Shown: piece by piece, positions 35,253-44,285 of the stretch | Position numbering within the stretch: position 1 is the stretch's first letter | Layout: every line of letters starts with the position of its first letter | From: Methylococcaceae bacterium | Lineage (GTDB): Bacteria; Pseudomonadota; Gammaproteobacteria; Methylococcales; Methylomonadaceae | Assembly: GCA_947505055.1 (NCBI GenBank) | Contig: CANNLO010000005.1 | Span: forward strand, 1 to 46,244 | Direction: 5' to 3' | DNA: 46,244 nucleotides | The notes under the pieces: model-generated | Databases searched by the model: none | What the model saw: only the letters and a program-made list of their open reading frames with translations | Told to the model about the DNA's origin: nothing | Position numbers and translations under genes: made by a program

Positions 35253-35969
35253 ATGAACGATATATCTTTATTTTCAATTCAGAATACAAGACAAATAGCT
35301 AACCATTTGGCCTTGTTACTGAAAGAAAAATGCCTTATCAGTGCAAGCTTTGGCATGGACAGGCATTCGTACATCACAACTTTGCTTGGGATAAACGAAA
35401 GAAATAATACGGTCGTATTAGAATGTGGACCTAAGGAATATTTAAATCAACATGTGCTTAATTCATGTGAGGTGACTTTCAAAACGGAGTTTGAAGGTAT
35501 AAAAGTTTCATTTACAGGCACAGCACTTAAAAAAATTGCCCATGAAGGTGATTCGGCTTTCGTTATGTCTATTCCGAAAGCGTTTTATTGGGGGCAACGT
35601 AGAGGTTATTACCGCGTCAAATCTACACTGTTAAAGCCCGGTTACTGTCAATTGAATGCTAAAGGTAACGAAGTTATTAAGCTTAAAATTTACGATATTA
35701 GTCTGACCGGTTTTGCTATGCTTAATGTTTCAAAAGAAATTTCTGATTTTTTGGAACCCGGCAGAATATTTGATCGCTGTAACATTGCTCTTCCTGGCAA
35801 AGAGGAAATTTCAACTTCGATTGAGATTTGTAATAAGAGTATTATCAATCCTGATAAAATCCAGAAAATTGGTTGTAAATTTAACAATATATCGAGCAAG
35901 GCTGAAGAGGCTATACAACATTATATACAGCAAGTTCAACGAGAAGATTTGAAGAAAAAAATGAACTGA
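35253..35969 (+). CDS. YcgR-like flagellar brake protein (YcgR-N + PilZ)
   Basis: 238 residues. The N-terminal half (about 15-108) has the split-barrel look of the YcgR N domain. The PilZ domain begins with the c-di-GMP binding RRGYYR (116-121, fitting RxxxR) and has DISLTG (148-153, fitting D/NxSxxG), so both ligand motifs are intact. When bound to c-di-GMP, YcgR slows the flagellar motor in enterobacteria. The C-terminal helix is Lys/Glu-rich. It stands opposite a diguanylate cyclase gene, which fits a local production and reading pair. No clear Shine-Dalgarno is visible. No flagellar genes are in the window, so a motor role is inference. Confidence 0.85.
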   Translation: MNDISLFSIQNTRQIANHLALLLKEKCLISASFGMDRHSYITTLLGINERNNTVVLECGPKEYLNQHVLNSCEVTFKTEFEGIKVSFTGTALKKIAHEGDSAFVMSIPKAFYWGQRRGYYRVKSTLLKPGYCQLNAKGNEVIKLKIYDISLTGFAMLNVSKEISDFLEPGRIFDRCNIALPGKEEISTSIEICNKSIINPDKIQKIGCKFNNISSKAEEAIQHYIQQVQREDLKKKMN

Positions 35970-36179
35970 TTGGTAAGAAAGAAAACTCATTAGATATTGT
36001 ATTTTCAATTGCCTAATCTTTTACTGAATGATGTTTCTGGCTTTATGGGTAAGGTATGAGACTGGTCTTCAGTGTGCTTTATTGGCTTTTCGCCAGATAT
36101 GATAAGTATGTATTTATTCGTTCAAACATTTTATTGGATGTAGAATAGAGAAAATAATAATAAAAATCTCCCGCTATCA

Positions 36180-37280
36180 ATGTCTACTCAAGTTCGAATT
36201 GTAAATTCTGGTTTTATAAGAGATTTCTTTAAGCATTTCTTACCCAATTCTCAAGCAGTTGCACTGGCCCTTATTCTGGTAGTCAGTTTTGTGCTTATTT
36301 ATTCCCTGTCCGATTTGTTAATGCCTGTTTTTGTCTCTATTGTACTGGCCTTTTTGCTGGAAGGATTGATAACTAAGGCTGAAATACTGAAGATGCCGCG
36401 TCTGCCAGCTGTATATCTGGTCTTTTCTGTATTTATGGCCTGTCTGGGTTTTCTCCTGTTTTATTTGATGCCGATGGTTTCCCAGCAGGCTGTCGAACTT
36501 GTCCAGCATATTCCTGAAATAATTAGTAGAGCCCAAACTGGAATCATGCGGTTACCCGAAATATATCCTAAATGGATTTCGGAAAGTAAAATCCAGCAAA
36601 TGATGTTTGCCGTTCAGCGGGAATTATTAACCTATGGACAGAATGTTTTATCCATCTCAGCCGCCTCGGTAGTGGGCTTGGTTAGTGTGATGATTTATCT
36701 GTTTCTGGTTCCAATGATGGTTTTTTTTCTATTGAAAGACAAACAATTACTGGTGACCTGGTTTTTACAGTTTATGCCTAGAGACCGACATTTGACAGTG
36801 CGGGTCTGGGAAGAGGTCGATATGCAGATTGGTAATTATGTGCGTGGCAAGTTTTCAGAAGTTTTTATTTTATGGGCTGTGAGTTATGTAACTTATGCCG
36901 CAATGGGTTTGAATTACTCGATGCTGTTAGCTGTTTGTATGGGGTTGTCGGTTATTATTCCTTATGTGGGAGCAACACTGGTTACTTTTCCTGTGTTGGC
37001 TGTGGCTTATTTTCAATGGGGATTTGGTGATGATGAGTTTATGTACGTTGTCATCGCCTATTCAATTATTCAGGCTTTAGATGGAGTGGTATTGGTGCCG
37101 ATATTATTTTCAGAAGCGGTTAATTTACATGCCATCGCCATTATTGTTGCTATATTGTTTTTTGGAGGTTTGTGGGGTTTTTGGGGGGTATTTCTGGCTA
37201 TTCCACTGGCTACTGTTGTTAAGGCGGTATTGACTGCCTGGCCACGGATAGGCGATAACAATCTGGATGCTAATTGTTAA
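36180..37280 (+). CDS. AI-2E family transporter (PerM-like)
   Basis: A 366-residue inner-membrane protein with about eight helices: a pair at the start (LALILVVSFVLIYSLSDLLMPVF), a soluble-looking stretch at about 110-165 and the family end with GLSVIIPYVGATL, IIQALDGVVLVPILF and AIPLATVVKAVL. The PerM/AI-2E exporter family includes TqsA, linked to autoinducer-2 export, and Na+/H+ antiporter-like members; the true substrate here is unknown. No obvious Shine-Dalgarno lies before ATG 36180. It converges on the PLP-enzyme operon. Confidence 0.9.
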   Translation: MSTQVRIVNSGFIRDFFKHFLPNSQAVALALILVVSFVLIYSLSDLLMPVFVSIVLAFLLEGLITKAEILKMPRLPAVYLVFSVFMACLGFLLFYLMPMVSQQAVELVQHIPEIISRAQTGIMRLPEIYPKWISESKIQQMMFAVQRELLTYGQNVLSISAASVVGLVSVMIYLFLVPMMVFFLLKDKQLLVTWFLQFMPRDRHLTVRVWEEVDMQIGNYVRGKFSEVFILWAVSYVTYAAMGLNYSMLLAVCMGLSVIIPYVGATLVTFPVLAVAYFQWGFGDDEFMYVVIAYSIIQALDGVVLVPILFSEAVNLHAIAIIVAILFFGGLWGFWGVFLAIPLATVVKAVLTAWPRIGDNNLDANC

Positions 37281-37291
37281 GAATGTTATTG

Positions 37292-37343
37292 ATAGGGATT
37301 GATTTTATTAGTGGTAGTAGGCCAAATATCCTTTAATCCCTAT
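37292..37343. other. inverted repeat between convergent genes
   Basis: ATAGGGATT (37292-37300) pairs with AATCCCTAT (37335-37343) across 34 nt. It lies between two convergent stop codons and may take part in termination, though the loop is long and U tracts are short. Confidence 0.35.
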
Positions 37344-37372
37344 TCTCTGACTGTTCCATCAGTCAGTTTTGG

Positions 37373-38806
37373 CTATTCTGATTCCTGAATTAACAATGTT
37401 GTTTTATCCAGCGCTTTCAGTGCCTGTTTAATTAATACGAGACCTTTATCAGCCCCTGTAGATGCTTCGGCAATCAGTCTTGAACTGAGACATAAACGTA
37501 AGGCACTGACTGGTATGTCGTTCCTGATTCCACAAGCGACTGGCTGTCCAAATTGGCAGCGCGTTGAGGCAATATCTGTTTTGAATGGGTCAGGTCTTGC
37601 GGTCTTTAGTGTAGTCATAAGTTGTTGATAAACAATTCCAGTTTGTTCGCGGCTTAAAGGTGTTCGTTTGTCTGTTTGGAGATTAAAGAGCAAAAAAGGG
37701 AAGATGGTCTGGAGATGATCCCAGTTGCTTGCAGTTGTTAAGGGTTGACGGTCTAGTTCGAGCACAGGCAAGGCTTCGAAATGAGGATCTGAGCTTAGGC
37801 GTTGCTTGATTGCCTGTGCAAAATCCTGCATAAACCTTATCACGACTACTTCTGGCACAGCGCGGAATCTTCGTAATTCTTCCAGTGCTACTGCAATACG
37901 CAATAATAGGCCAAAATTGTAAGGCTGGTTCTTTAAGTCAGCGTTTTTTTGAAACCGAGATGCTACGCTACCTGGAAGTAGTAATACAGCCGAGAAAGAC
38001 GGCGCTGTCAGGAATTTTGAACCGGTCAGTGCAACCATAAATTCTTGATCAAGATAAGCACGTAAGGTCGGCAGTCCGATGCGGAACTGGCATGCATCAA
38101 CCAGTACTTCAACGACGTCCGGATACTGATTATGTAGGGCTATGACGCAGGCCGGGCTTGGCGCAATTAATCCGGTTTTGGACTGGTCAACCAGAATCAG
38201 CAGGACGCGCCGCTCTGCTGCAACAGCTTTAGCAACCAGCATCTCTACTTCAGTATCAATATCTGTTAATACTCTGGGAGTTCCATCTTCCAGGCGAATA
38301 GCGATTTGTGCTATTTCTACGTTATTTTTTCCGTTGCTGGTGTGTTCGTTTAAAGCCGAAACCACGCCACTACCGGTTTCATTGGCTTCAACCATGATGA
38401 TCAGTGTCGGTTTCAATGAATTACACCCCGCATACTGGGCGACAAGAGCGTGAGTTTCAGTACCTGACGAGGAAAAGATCAGTTTTAGTTCGGGAAGGTC
38501 TGATAGCTCGCATAATTGCAGCCATTCCAAACCAATTTCCTCCATTTTTCGATTATAGACCGTTTCGTAAGGTTCTGCGTCAAGGGCCATTAGTAATTCG
38601 GTGCGCAGTTGATTCGCAACGGCATATCCTTGAGCGGAAATAACGGATGCGGTAGACGAACTAAAAGCCAGTAGTGCTGAATCAGGAAACGGTTGGCAGC
38701 CATATTTGTTTAATCCGGTAGATGTATTGAGCGCGATACGCTCGTCACCTCCGGTAATCAGAAGTTCCTCCGTGTTGGGGAGGCTGATTGATGAATTATG
38801 ATTCAC
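37373..38806 (-). CDS. fold-type I PLP-dependent enzyme of unknown substrate
   Basis: 477 residues. The aminotransferase fold is recognised from FSSSGTETHALVAQ (111-124, phosphate and ring contacts), LVDACQ with D237 (pyridine-N partner) and TGSKFLTAPSFSAV with the presumed Schiff-base lysine K264. VDQSKTGLIAPS (206-217) is another cofactor-side segment. It does not clearly match a named transaminase, decarboxylase or desulfurase; class V-like enzymes are the nearest impression. It is third in a tight operon, starting 5 nt after the ATP-grasp stop, so it should act on the product or substrate of the decarboxylase/ligase pair. PLP chemistry is well supported; the reaction is unknown. Confidence 0.8.
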   Translation of the reverse strand: MNHNSSISLPNTEELLITGGDERIALNTSTGLNKYGCQPFPDSALLAFSSSTASVISAQGYAVANQLRTELLMALDAEPYETVYNRKMEEIGLEWLQLCELSDLPELKLIFSSSGTETHALVAQYAGCNSLKPTLIIMVEANETGSGVVSALNEHTSNGKNNVEIAQIAIRLEDGTPRVLTDIDTEVEMLVAKAVAAERRVLLILVDQSKTGLIAPSPACVIALHNQYPDVVEVLVDACQFRIGLPTLRAYLDQEFMVALTGSKFLTAPSFSAVLLLPGSVASRFQKNADLKNQPYNFGLLLRIAVALEELRRFRAVPEVVVIRFMQDFAQAIKQRLSSDPHFEALPVLELDRQPLTTASNWDHLQTIFPFLLFNLQTDKRTPLSREQTGIVYQQLMTTLKTARPDPFKTDIASTRCQFGQPVACGIRNDIPVSALRLCLSSRLIAEASTGADKGLVLIKQALKALDKTTLLIQESE

Positions 38807-38811
38807 AGTAA

Positions 38812-40026
38812 TTAATGGTTGTTCGGTTGCTTTGCATTGAATAGCATTTGGCGAAAGCCCCCGAATACTTTATTCATCTGCGGTTGTTTGTAGGGAAATA
38901 TGTCGACTGGGTCAATGGCGTGAATAATCATGCAGCTGTCAATTTCGAAAATCAGTAAGTCGCCGTTAGCGGTTTCACCGCAATCAATACCCAGGTAATC
39001 GAGGCCTGCACGCTCGTAGATGGTGTGAAAGGCTTTGGCGTGTTTGCAGGCAAACTCATTATCGAAATCTGTCATAAAGCGTTCTTCTTCGGCACGTTTT
39101 TCCATACTTTCGGCCATGCCGGCATTCAGGTAATGAATCATCCAGTGTTCTGAGATACCAACATGGCAAACATAGGGTTTTCCGTCAATCAGGACGATGC
39201 GGTATTTTCTGAATAAGCCGTCGGGACTGCGATAATCCACAAAACGGGAAACATAAAATTCCTTATTAGGCATGGCTTGCAGATAGCTAGCCAGCGCATT
39301 GATATCATCGATTTTATCCAGGTCTTTTCCGGCGTGAGAATCAACGGGGCGGATAATAATCGGAAAATCGCCGTCTTTAAGGTTGTCGGTAAACGATAGC
39401 TGTTTGTCAGCAACTTGTTTCAAAACCTGTCGGGCCAAGCGGAGCGTATTGGGTATGATGATTCCCTGTGCCGAATATAGTATGTTGCAGACTTCGTCAC
39501 GTGAGAGTAGGGCAATACGCTCAGGCTTGTTTAATATCGGACAAGGCCAGGCGCTTAGAGCGATATTTATCGCTTTTAATAGCGGCATGTTTTGATCGGA
39601 TTGGGCGATGGCAACGAACAGTACATCATGCTTGGGAAGCTCGGTAGGCAAGGGAAGTTCTGGAGTTACATAGACAATATCAAGCGCAACATCCGAGTCC
39701 TCCAGCAGAAATTCTACCGGGGTGTTTGCCATTAAATCGCCTGCGCCCATAATCACCAATAGCTTAAGAGCAACCATTTCTGTCGCCATTGGTTGGCTGT
39801 ATATTTGCTGAATTTTTAGAGCCTGGGCCTGCATGGTCAAGGCCAGATCCCGATTGCCTCGCAATTGCAAAACGGTGGATAAATCCATCAGCGCCTTGCC
39901 GCTGGTATCAGTCTCGGCGCGTTCGATTAATTGCGTACCTAATGGGGCAAGGTCTACACCGGAATATGCCATTCGCATCAGCTTGGCCAGGCCGAGTAAC
40001 GGTTGCTTATGATTAAAGGTGTTCAT
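38812..40026 (-). CDS. ATP-grasp protein with a helical N-terminal domain
   Basis: 404 residues. Residues 1-90 are helical with one TPR-like unit (KALMDLSTVLQLRGNRDLALTMQAQAL). The ATP-grasp core runs from about 165 to 395: FPIIIRPVDSHAGKDL (221-236, nucleotide-binding strand and glycine loop), FYVSRFVDYRSPDGLFRKYRIVLIDG, HVGISEHW, and the metal region LGIDCG...LLIFEIDSCMIIHA with D348 and E361. The usual Asn of the E-x-N metal motif is replaced by D363. ATP-grasp ligases join a carboxylate to an amine or thiol through an acyl phosphate. The gene starts 3 nt after the decarboxylase stop, so the pair probably makes and couples an amine. The substrate is unknown. It resembles proteins annotated as RimK-like ATP-grasp. 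Confidence 0.8.
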   Translation of the reverse strand: MNTFNHKQPLLGLAKLMRMAYSGVDLAPLGTQLIERAETDTSGKALMDLSTVLQLRGNRDLALTMQAQALKIQQIYSQPMATEMVALKLLVIMGAGDLMANTPVEFLLEDSDVALDIVYVTPELPLPTELPKHDVLFVAIAQSDQNMPLLKAINIALSAWPCPILNKPERIALLSRDEVCNILYSAQGIIIPNTLRLARQVLKQVADKQLSFTDNLKDGDFPIIIRPVDSHAGKDLDKIDDINALASYLQAMPNKEFYVSRFVDYRSPDGLFRKYRIVLIDGKPYVCHVGISEHWMIHYLNAGMAESMEKRAEEERFMTDFDNEFACKHAKAFHTIYERAGLDYLGIDCGETANGDLLIFEIDSCMIIHAIDPVDIFPYKQPQMNKVFGGFRQMLFNAKQPNNH

Positions 40027-40029
40027 TAT

Positions 40030-41478
40030 TTATACCTGAGATTGGGCGGCAATTTCACCGTATGCGAGCGTGGCATCAATCAAGGCGTCAATGTCTCGTG
40101 AAGTAGTGCGATGATTGACGATAGCGGCACGAATGACTAGCTGGCCGTTGATGGTTGTTGTTGAGGGAGCCGCAATGCCTGATTCCTGTAATGCAATGAC
40201 CAGTTCGGCATTGATCCTATTGGCATCTATGCTGCGATAGCGAAAGCACACGATATTGAGTGCAACCGGGGCGAGCAGTTCAAGTTTTGGTTCGGCTTCA
40301 ATTCGCAGCTTTAGATACTGGGCCAGTGCGCAGGTATTTGAAATAACCTGGCCTAATTTTTCGGCGCCATAAACTTTTAGGGTGAACCAGGTTTTTAGCG
40401 CCCTGAAACCGCGCGAAAGATCAGGGCCAAAATCACATGGCCAAGGAGAGCCGGCGGCCATTCCTCTGGTCTCACGTTTTAGGTATGCGGCGGGCGAAGA
40501 AAAAGTGTCGAGCTGTAACTGGCTGTCGCGCACTAATATAAATCCAGCGTCATAGGGCACTTGCCCCCATTTATGGAAGTCAAAGGCAATTGAGTCGGCT
40601 TGCTCGATGCCTTGCAGGTGAGGTGCAATATCAGGGGACAGTATGCCCAATGCGCCGTATGCGCCATCAACATGAAACCAGATTTTTTCTCGCTGGCAAA
40701 GATCAGCAAGAGCGTTAAGGTTGTCTATGGCGCCAACGTCTGCACTACCTGCGGTGCCGGCAATAAAAAAAGGAGTCAGTCCGGCATTTTTGTCCTCGGA
40801 AATGGCTAATTCGAGTGCTGAAATATCCATTTGAAATTGCTGGTTGACGGGTATTTTTCGTAGTGCTGAGCTCCCGAAACCAGCAATTTCTATGGCTTGG
40901 GTCAGGCTAATGTGTGCGCTGATCGAGGTGTAAGCCACTAATTGTTGGTCATTGTTAGTTATGCCTTTTTGGCGAACTTTAACGCCTAGTCTTGCTGTGC
41001 GTGCAATTAGCACGGCAAGCAGGTTTGCCATTGAAGTTCCTGTAACAAAAAGGCCGCTGGCAGTTTCGGGGAAATCAAACAAGTCTCGAACCCATTGAAC
41101 GACTTGACGTTCAACCTCAATCGGTGCCTGATCCCGTCCGCCTAAATTGGCGTTCAAGCCGGCGGATAACATTTCCGCGAGCATTCCGACCGGAGTGCCA
41201 CCGCCATGTACCCAGCCCATAAAACCAGGGTGGGCGTTGCCTAAGGCGTAGGGAATTACTTTTCCCATAAAGATATTGTGCGCGGCTGCCAAGTCTGTCT
41301 GGTCGAGATCAAGGGGCTGTTGGAATGATTGTCGGATGGCGTCTGGCATGGGTTGCCAGACGGGGTTGTCGCGTTGGTGTTCAAGATAATCAATCATGTC
41401 GTCCAGCATTTTATGGCCTTGCCTGCGAAAGGCATTCCAGTCTGAGGGATCCAGTGTGTCTTCAGAGGTTTCCAGCAT
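40030..41478 (-). CDS. group II pyridoxal-phosphate-dependent decarboxylase
   Basis: 482 residues of the DOPA/tyrosine/glutamate decarboxylase family. Present are ALGNAHPGFMGWVHGGGTP (78-96), the PLP-stacking H189 (TSISAHISL), HVDGAYG with D271, and the Schiff-base lysine K303 in FDFHKWGQVPYDAG. The family removes the alpha carboxyl from aromatic or acidic L-amino acids or 2,4-diaminobutyrate, giving an amine. The sequence does not settle the substrate. It leads a three-gene operon with the ATP-grasp and PLP genes, and lies 47 nt downstream of ypjD on the same strand, so some transcripts may begin further upstream. Confidence 0.92.
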   Translation of the reverse strand: MLETSEDTLDPSDWNAFRRQGHKMLDDMIDYLEHQRDNPVWQPMPDAIRQSFQQPLDLDQTDLAAAHNIFMGKVIPYALGNAHPGFMGWVHGGGTPVGMLAEMLSAGLNANLGGRDQAPIEVERQVVQWVRDLFDFPETASGLFVTGTSMANLLAVLIARTARLGVKVRQKGITNNDQQLVAYTSISAHISLTQAIEIAGFGSSALRKIPVNQQFQMDISALELAISEDKNAGLTPFFIAGTAGSADVGAIDNLNALADLCQREKIWFHVDGAYGALGILSPDIAPHLQGIEQADSIAFDFHKWGQVPYDAGFILVRDSQLQLDTFSSPAAYLKRETRGMAAGSPWPCDFGPDLSRGFRALKTWFTLKVYGAEKLGQVISNTCALAQYLKLRIEAEPKLELLAPVALNIVCFRYRSIDANRINAELVIALQESGIAAPSTTTINGQLVIRAAIVNHRTTSRDIDALIDATLAYGEIAAQSQV

Positions 41479-41525
41479 GGTGATTGAATTCGGTTGGGTG
41501 CGGTAGTAATGGAAAATAAAATTTC

Positions 41526-42317
41526 TTATCTATGTAAAATAATTTCCAATACCAGTTTGCTGCCAAAGTAAGCGAGCAGCAACAGAAAAAAACCGGATAA
41601 AGTCCAGTGGACTGCGGTCTTTCCGCGCCAGCCATAACGGAGCCTTCCTATTAATAGGCTGGAGAATATAATCCAAGCTATAAGAGATAAGACGGTTTTA
41701 TGGACTAAATGCTGGGTGAATAGGTCTTCAATAAAGATAAAGCCACTAATCAAAGAAATGGTTAGAAAAAAAAGTCCGGCGCCTAGCATTTCAAACAGTA
41801 AGGTTTCCATGGTTTGTAGTGGCGGCAAGGACTGGATAAAGCGTTTTGGTGGGTGGCTTTTAAGTTGCTGATCTTGGATGGCAAGTAATACAGCTTGAAG
41901 TGCGGCGATGTTCAAAAGGCTAAAGGCGATAATTGAAGTTAATATGTGTGTGCTCATTTGCCAGTTGTGCGTGAGGAGCAGGTGTGGTTTTTCAGGAAGA
42001 TTAAGTTCTAGTGCGAGCATGGTCGCAGCGATAGGGAAAATGACGATACCCAGTTTTTCCACCGGTTTATTAAGAGTTGCAATTAATAGTAACAAAGCGA
42101 CAATCAATGATACGAGAGCTGCGGTACTGATAAAGCTAAAGTTAAAACTGTCGTTTTTTTCGAAGCCAATGGCGATATAGGTGATATGTGTAAAAACGGC
42201 TATCCACGCCAGATATAGTGGGGATCTGGGCCTTTTATTTTGTTGTGTACTACGAGCCATAAGCAGTGTGCTTATCACGTAAGAACATATTGAAAGATTG
42301 GCGAGTATGGTGTTCAT
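41526..42317 (-). CDS. ypjD: YpjD/CcsA-like inner-membrane protein
   Basis: A 263-residue polytopic protein with about eight membrane helices of the cytochrome-c-assembly (CcsA/HemX) superfamily. The closing part, VHKTVLSLIAWIIFSSL followed by RYGWRGKTAVHWTLSGF, is the E. coli YpjD signature, and the position opposite ffh is the same as in E. coli. The tryptophan-rich WWD heme motif of true cytochrome c synthetases is not seen, so a role in heme handling is not assured. In E. coli its function is not well defined. Confidence 0.9.
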   Translation of the reverse strand: MNTILANLSICSYVISTLLMARSTQQNKRPRSPLYLAWIAVFTHITYIAIGFEKNDSFNFSFISTAALVSLIVALLLLIATLNKPVEKLGIVIFPIAATMLALELNLPEKPHLLLTHNWQMSTHILTSIIAFSLLNIAALQAVLLAIQDQQLKSHPPKRFIQSLPPLQTMETLLFEMLGAGLFFLTISLISGFIFIEDLFTQHLVHKTVLSLIAWIIFSSLLIGRLRYGWRGKTAVHWTLSGFFLLLLAYFGSKLVLEIILHR

Positions 42318-42529
42318 TGCAGTCGTTTAAGTTGGTTTTGATCAATAGATAACACCAAATATCGGCGTGGACTATTGTCTTTAAAAATGCCAGATTACGA
42401 TTTCATGGCTCCAAATCCCTTCTGTTTAATGCAAAGGCCTTAAAGGCTATGTTAATATATCAGGCTAAATAGTCCTAACGCATTTGTGTTAGTGAGTGAT
42501 TTCCTTGAAGATTTAATAAAGATACTGAT

Positions 42530-43891
42530 ATGTTTGATAATTTAACCGATCGATTAAGTAGCACGCTTAAAAAAATTAAGGGCCAGGGGCGCTTGACTGA
42601 GGACAACATCAAAGATACCTTGCGCGAAGTTCGTATGGCTCTTCTTGAGGCTGATGTTGCTTTGTCGGTGGTTACGGACTTTATAGAACGTATCAGGGTA
42701 GGTGCATTGGGCCAAGAGGTTCAGTCCAGTCTTAGTCCGGGGCAATCTCTGATTAAACTGGTTCAGGCCGAGTTGGTTGCCGTGATGGGTGATGCCAACG
42801 AAAAACTTAATCTTAATGCGGTTCCTCCGGCGATTATCTTGATGGCTGGTCTTCAAGGAGCGGGTAAGACCACTACAGTAGCCAAATTAGGTCGCTGGCT
42901 TAAAGAAAATCAAAAGAAAAAAGTCGGAGTGGTTAGTACTGACGTTTATCGTCCTGCAGCGATTAAGCAGTTACAGGTATTGGCAAATGAGCTTTCTTTG
43001 GACTTTTTTGAAAGTGATATAACGCAAAATCCAATAGATATAGCAAAAAATGCAATAGATGCGGGCAAGAGAAAGTTTCTTGATGTCATTATTGTTGATA
43101 CGGCAGGTCGTCTGCATGTCGATGATGAAATGATGGGTGAGATTAAGGCGCTGCATGCAGCAATCAATCCAATTGAAACTTTGTTTGTTGTCGATAGTAT
43201 GACTGGCCAAGATGCAGCCATTACCGCAAAAGCGTTTAACGACGCCTTGCCGCTGACCGGGGTTATTTTGACCAAGGCTGATGGTGATGCCCGTGGAGGT
43301 GCTGCGTTATCTATACGCCATATTACTGGCAAGCCGATTAAGTTTATCGGTATGGGTGAAAAGACTGATGCATTGGAGCCCTTCTATCCTGACCGTATCG
43401 CTTCCCGTATTTTGGGTATGGGTGATATGCTTGGATTGATTGAAGAGATTGAGCAAAAGGTCGATAAGGAAAAAGCTGAAAAGCTTGTTAAAAAGTTGCA
43501 AAAAGGCAAGGCTTTTGATCTGGAAGATTTCCGTGAGCAATTGCAGCAAATGCAGGATATGGGGGGCGTGGGTTCGATGCTTGATAAATTGCCGGGCATG
43601 AATGAAATTCCCCAAGAAATGAAGGATAAGGTTAATAGCAAGGAGTTATCGCGGCAGATCGGCGTGATTAATTCAATGACCATGAAGGAAAGACGCTACC
43701 CTGATTTGATTAAAGGTAGTCGGAAAAAGCGTATTGCAGAGGGTTGTGGCCAGCAGTTGTCGGATGTTAATCGTATTTTGAAGCAGTTCATGATGATGCA
43801 AAAAATGATGAAACGTTTCAAAGCCGGTAATATGGCGAATATGATGCGCGGCATAAAAAATAATGTTCGCGGCATGGGTATGAGGCGGTAG
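42530..43891 (+). CDS. ffh: signal recognition particle protein Ffh
   Basis: The SRP54 GTPase that binds 4.5S RNA and nascent membrane proteins and delivers them to FtsY. 453 residues, full length: N domain (1-85), G domain with P-loop GLQGAGKTT (107-115), DVYRPAA, DTAGRLHVDDEMM, TKADGDARGGAALS, then the methionine-rich M domain (about 330-450; MMMQKMMKRF and NMANMMRG) that grips signal sequences. The M-domain RNA-binding SGS-type motif is present as IKGSRKKRIAEGCG. It heads the ffh-rpsP-rimM-trmD-rplS block. The Shine-Dalgarno is weak. Confidence 0.97.
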   Translation: MFDNLTDRLSSTLKKIKGQGRLTEDNIKDTLREVRMALLEADVALSVVTDFIERIRVGALGQEVQSSLSPGQSLIKLVQAELVAVMGDANEKLNLNAVPPAIILMAGLQGAGKTTTVAKLGRWLKENQKKKVGVVSTDVYRPAAIKQLQVLANELSLDFFESDITQNPIDIAKNAIDAGKRKFLDVIIVDTAGRLHVDDEMMGEIKALHAAINPIETLFVVDSMTGQDAAITAKAFNDALPLTGVILTKADGDARGGAALSIRHITGKPIKFIGMGEKTDALEPFYPDRIASRILGMGDMLGLIEEIEQKVDKEKAEKLVKKLQKGKAFDLEDFREQLQQMQDMGGVGSMLDKLPGMNEIPQEMKDKVNSKELSRQIGVINSMTMKERRYPDLIKGSRKKRIAEGCGQQLSDVNRILKQFMMMQKMMKRFKAGNMANMMRGIKNNVRGMGMRR

Positions 43892-43959
43892 TTTTGTCGT
43901 ATTAGTGACAACTTATTTTGCTGATAAAGTAAGTGAATGTAATAGCTCGTGTGTTGTTC

Positions 43960-43987
43960 TTTACTTATAGGCAAAATCAAGTAAAAT
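43960..43987 (+). promoter_or_regulatory. possible promoter of the rpsP operon
   Basis: TTTACT (43960-43965, 4 of 6), 16 nt, TAAAAT (43982-43987, 5 of 6), about 40 nt before the rpsP ATG. Confidence 0.4.
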
Positions 43988-44027
43988 AGTTGGATTAACA
44001 GTGAATAAATTTTTTTGAGGAATTTAG

Positions 44028-44279
44028 ATGGTAACCATTCGTCTTTCTAGAGGTGGCGCGAAAAATCGTCCTTTCTATCATGTTGTTGTAACCGATAGTA
44101 GAAGCGGTCGTGACGGTCGTTATATTGAGCGTCTGGGTTTTTTTAATCCATTGGCGCGTGGCAATGAAGAAAAATTACGTTTAGATTGTGAGCGAGTTGA
44201 TTATTGGAAAGCCAATGGTGCTCAACCTTCAGATCGCGTAGTAAAATTGATTAAAGACGCACGTAAAGCAGCGGCATAA
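44028..44279 (+). CDS. rpsP: 30S ribosomal protein S16
   Basis: 83 residues of standard form: [21 protein letters not shown] and [18 protein letters not shown] near the start, and [12 protein letters not shown] near the end. It binds 16S rRNA early in 30S assembly. GAGGAA at 44017-44022 precedes the ATG. First gene of rpsP-rimM-trmD-rplS, the conserved gammaproteobacterial order. Confidence 0.97.
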   Translation: MVTIRLSRGGAKNRPFYHVVVTDSRSGRDGRYIERLGFFNPLARGNEEKLRLDCERVDYWKANGAQPSDRVVKLIKDARKAAA

Positions 44280-44285
44280 AATCAG

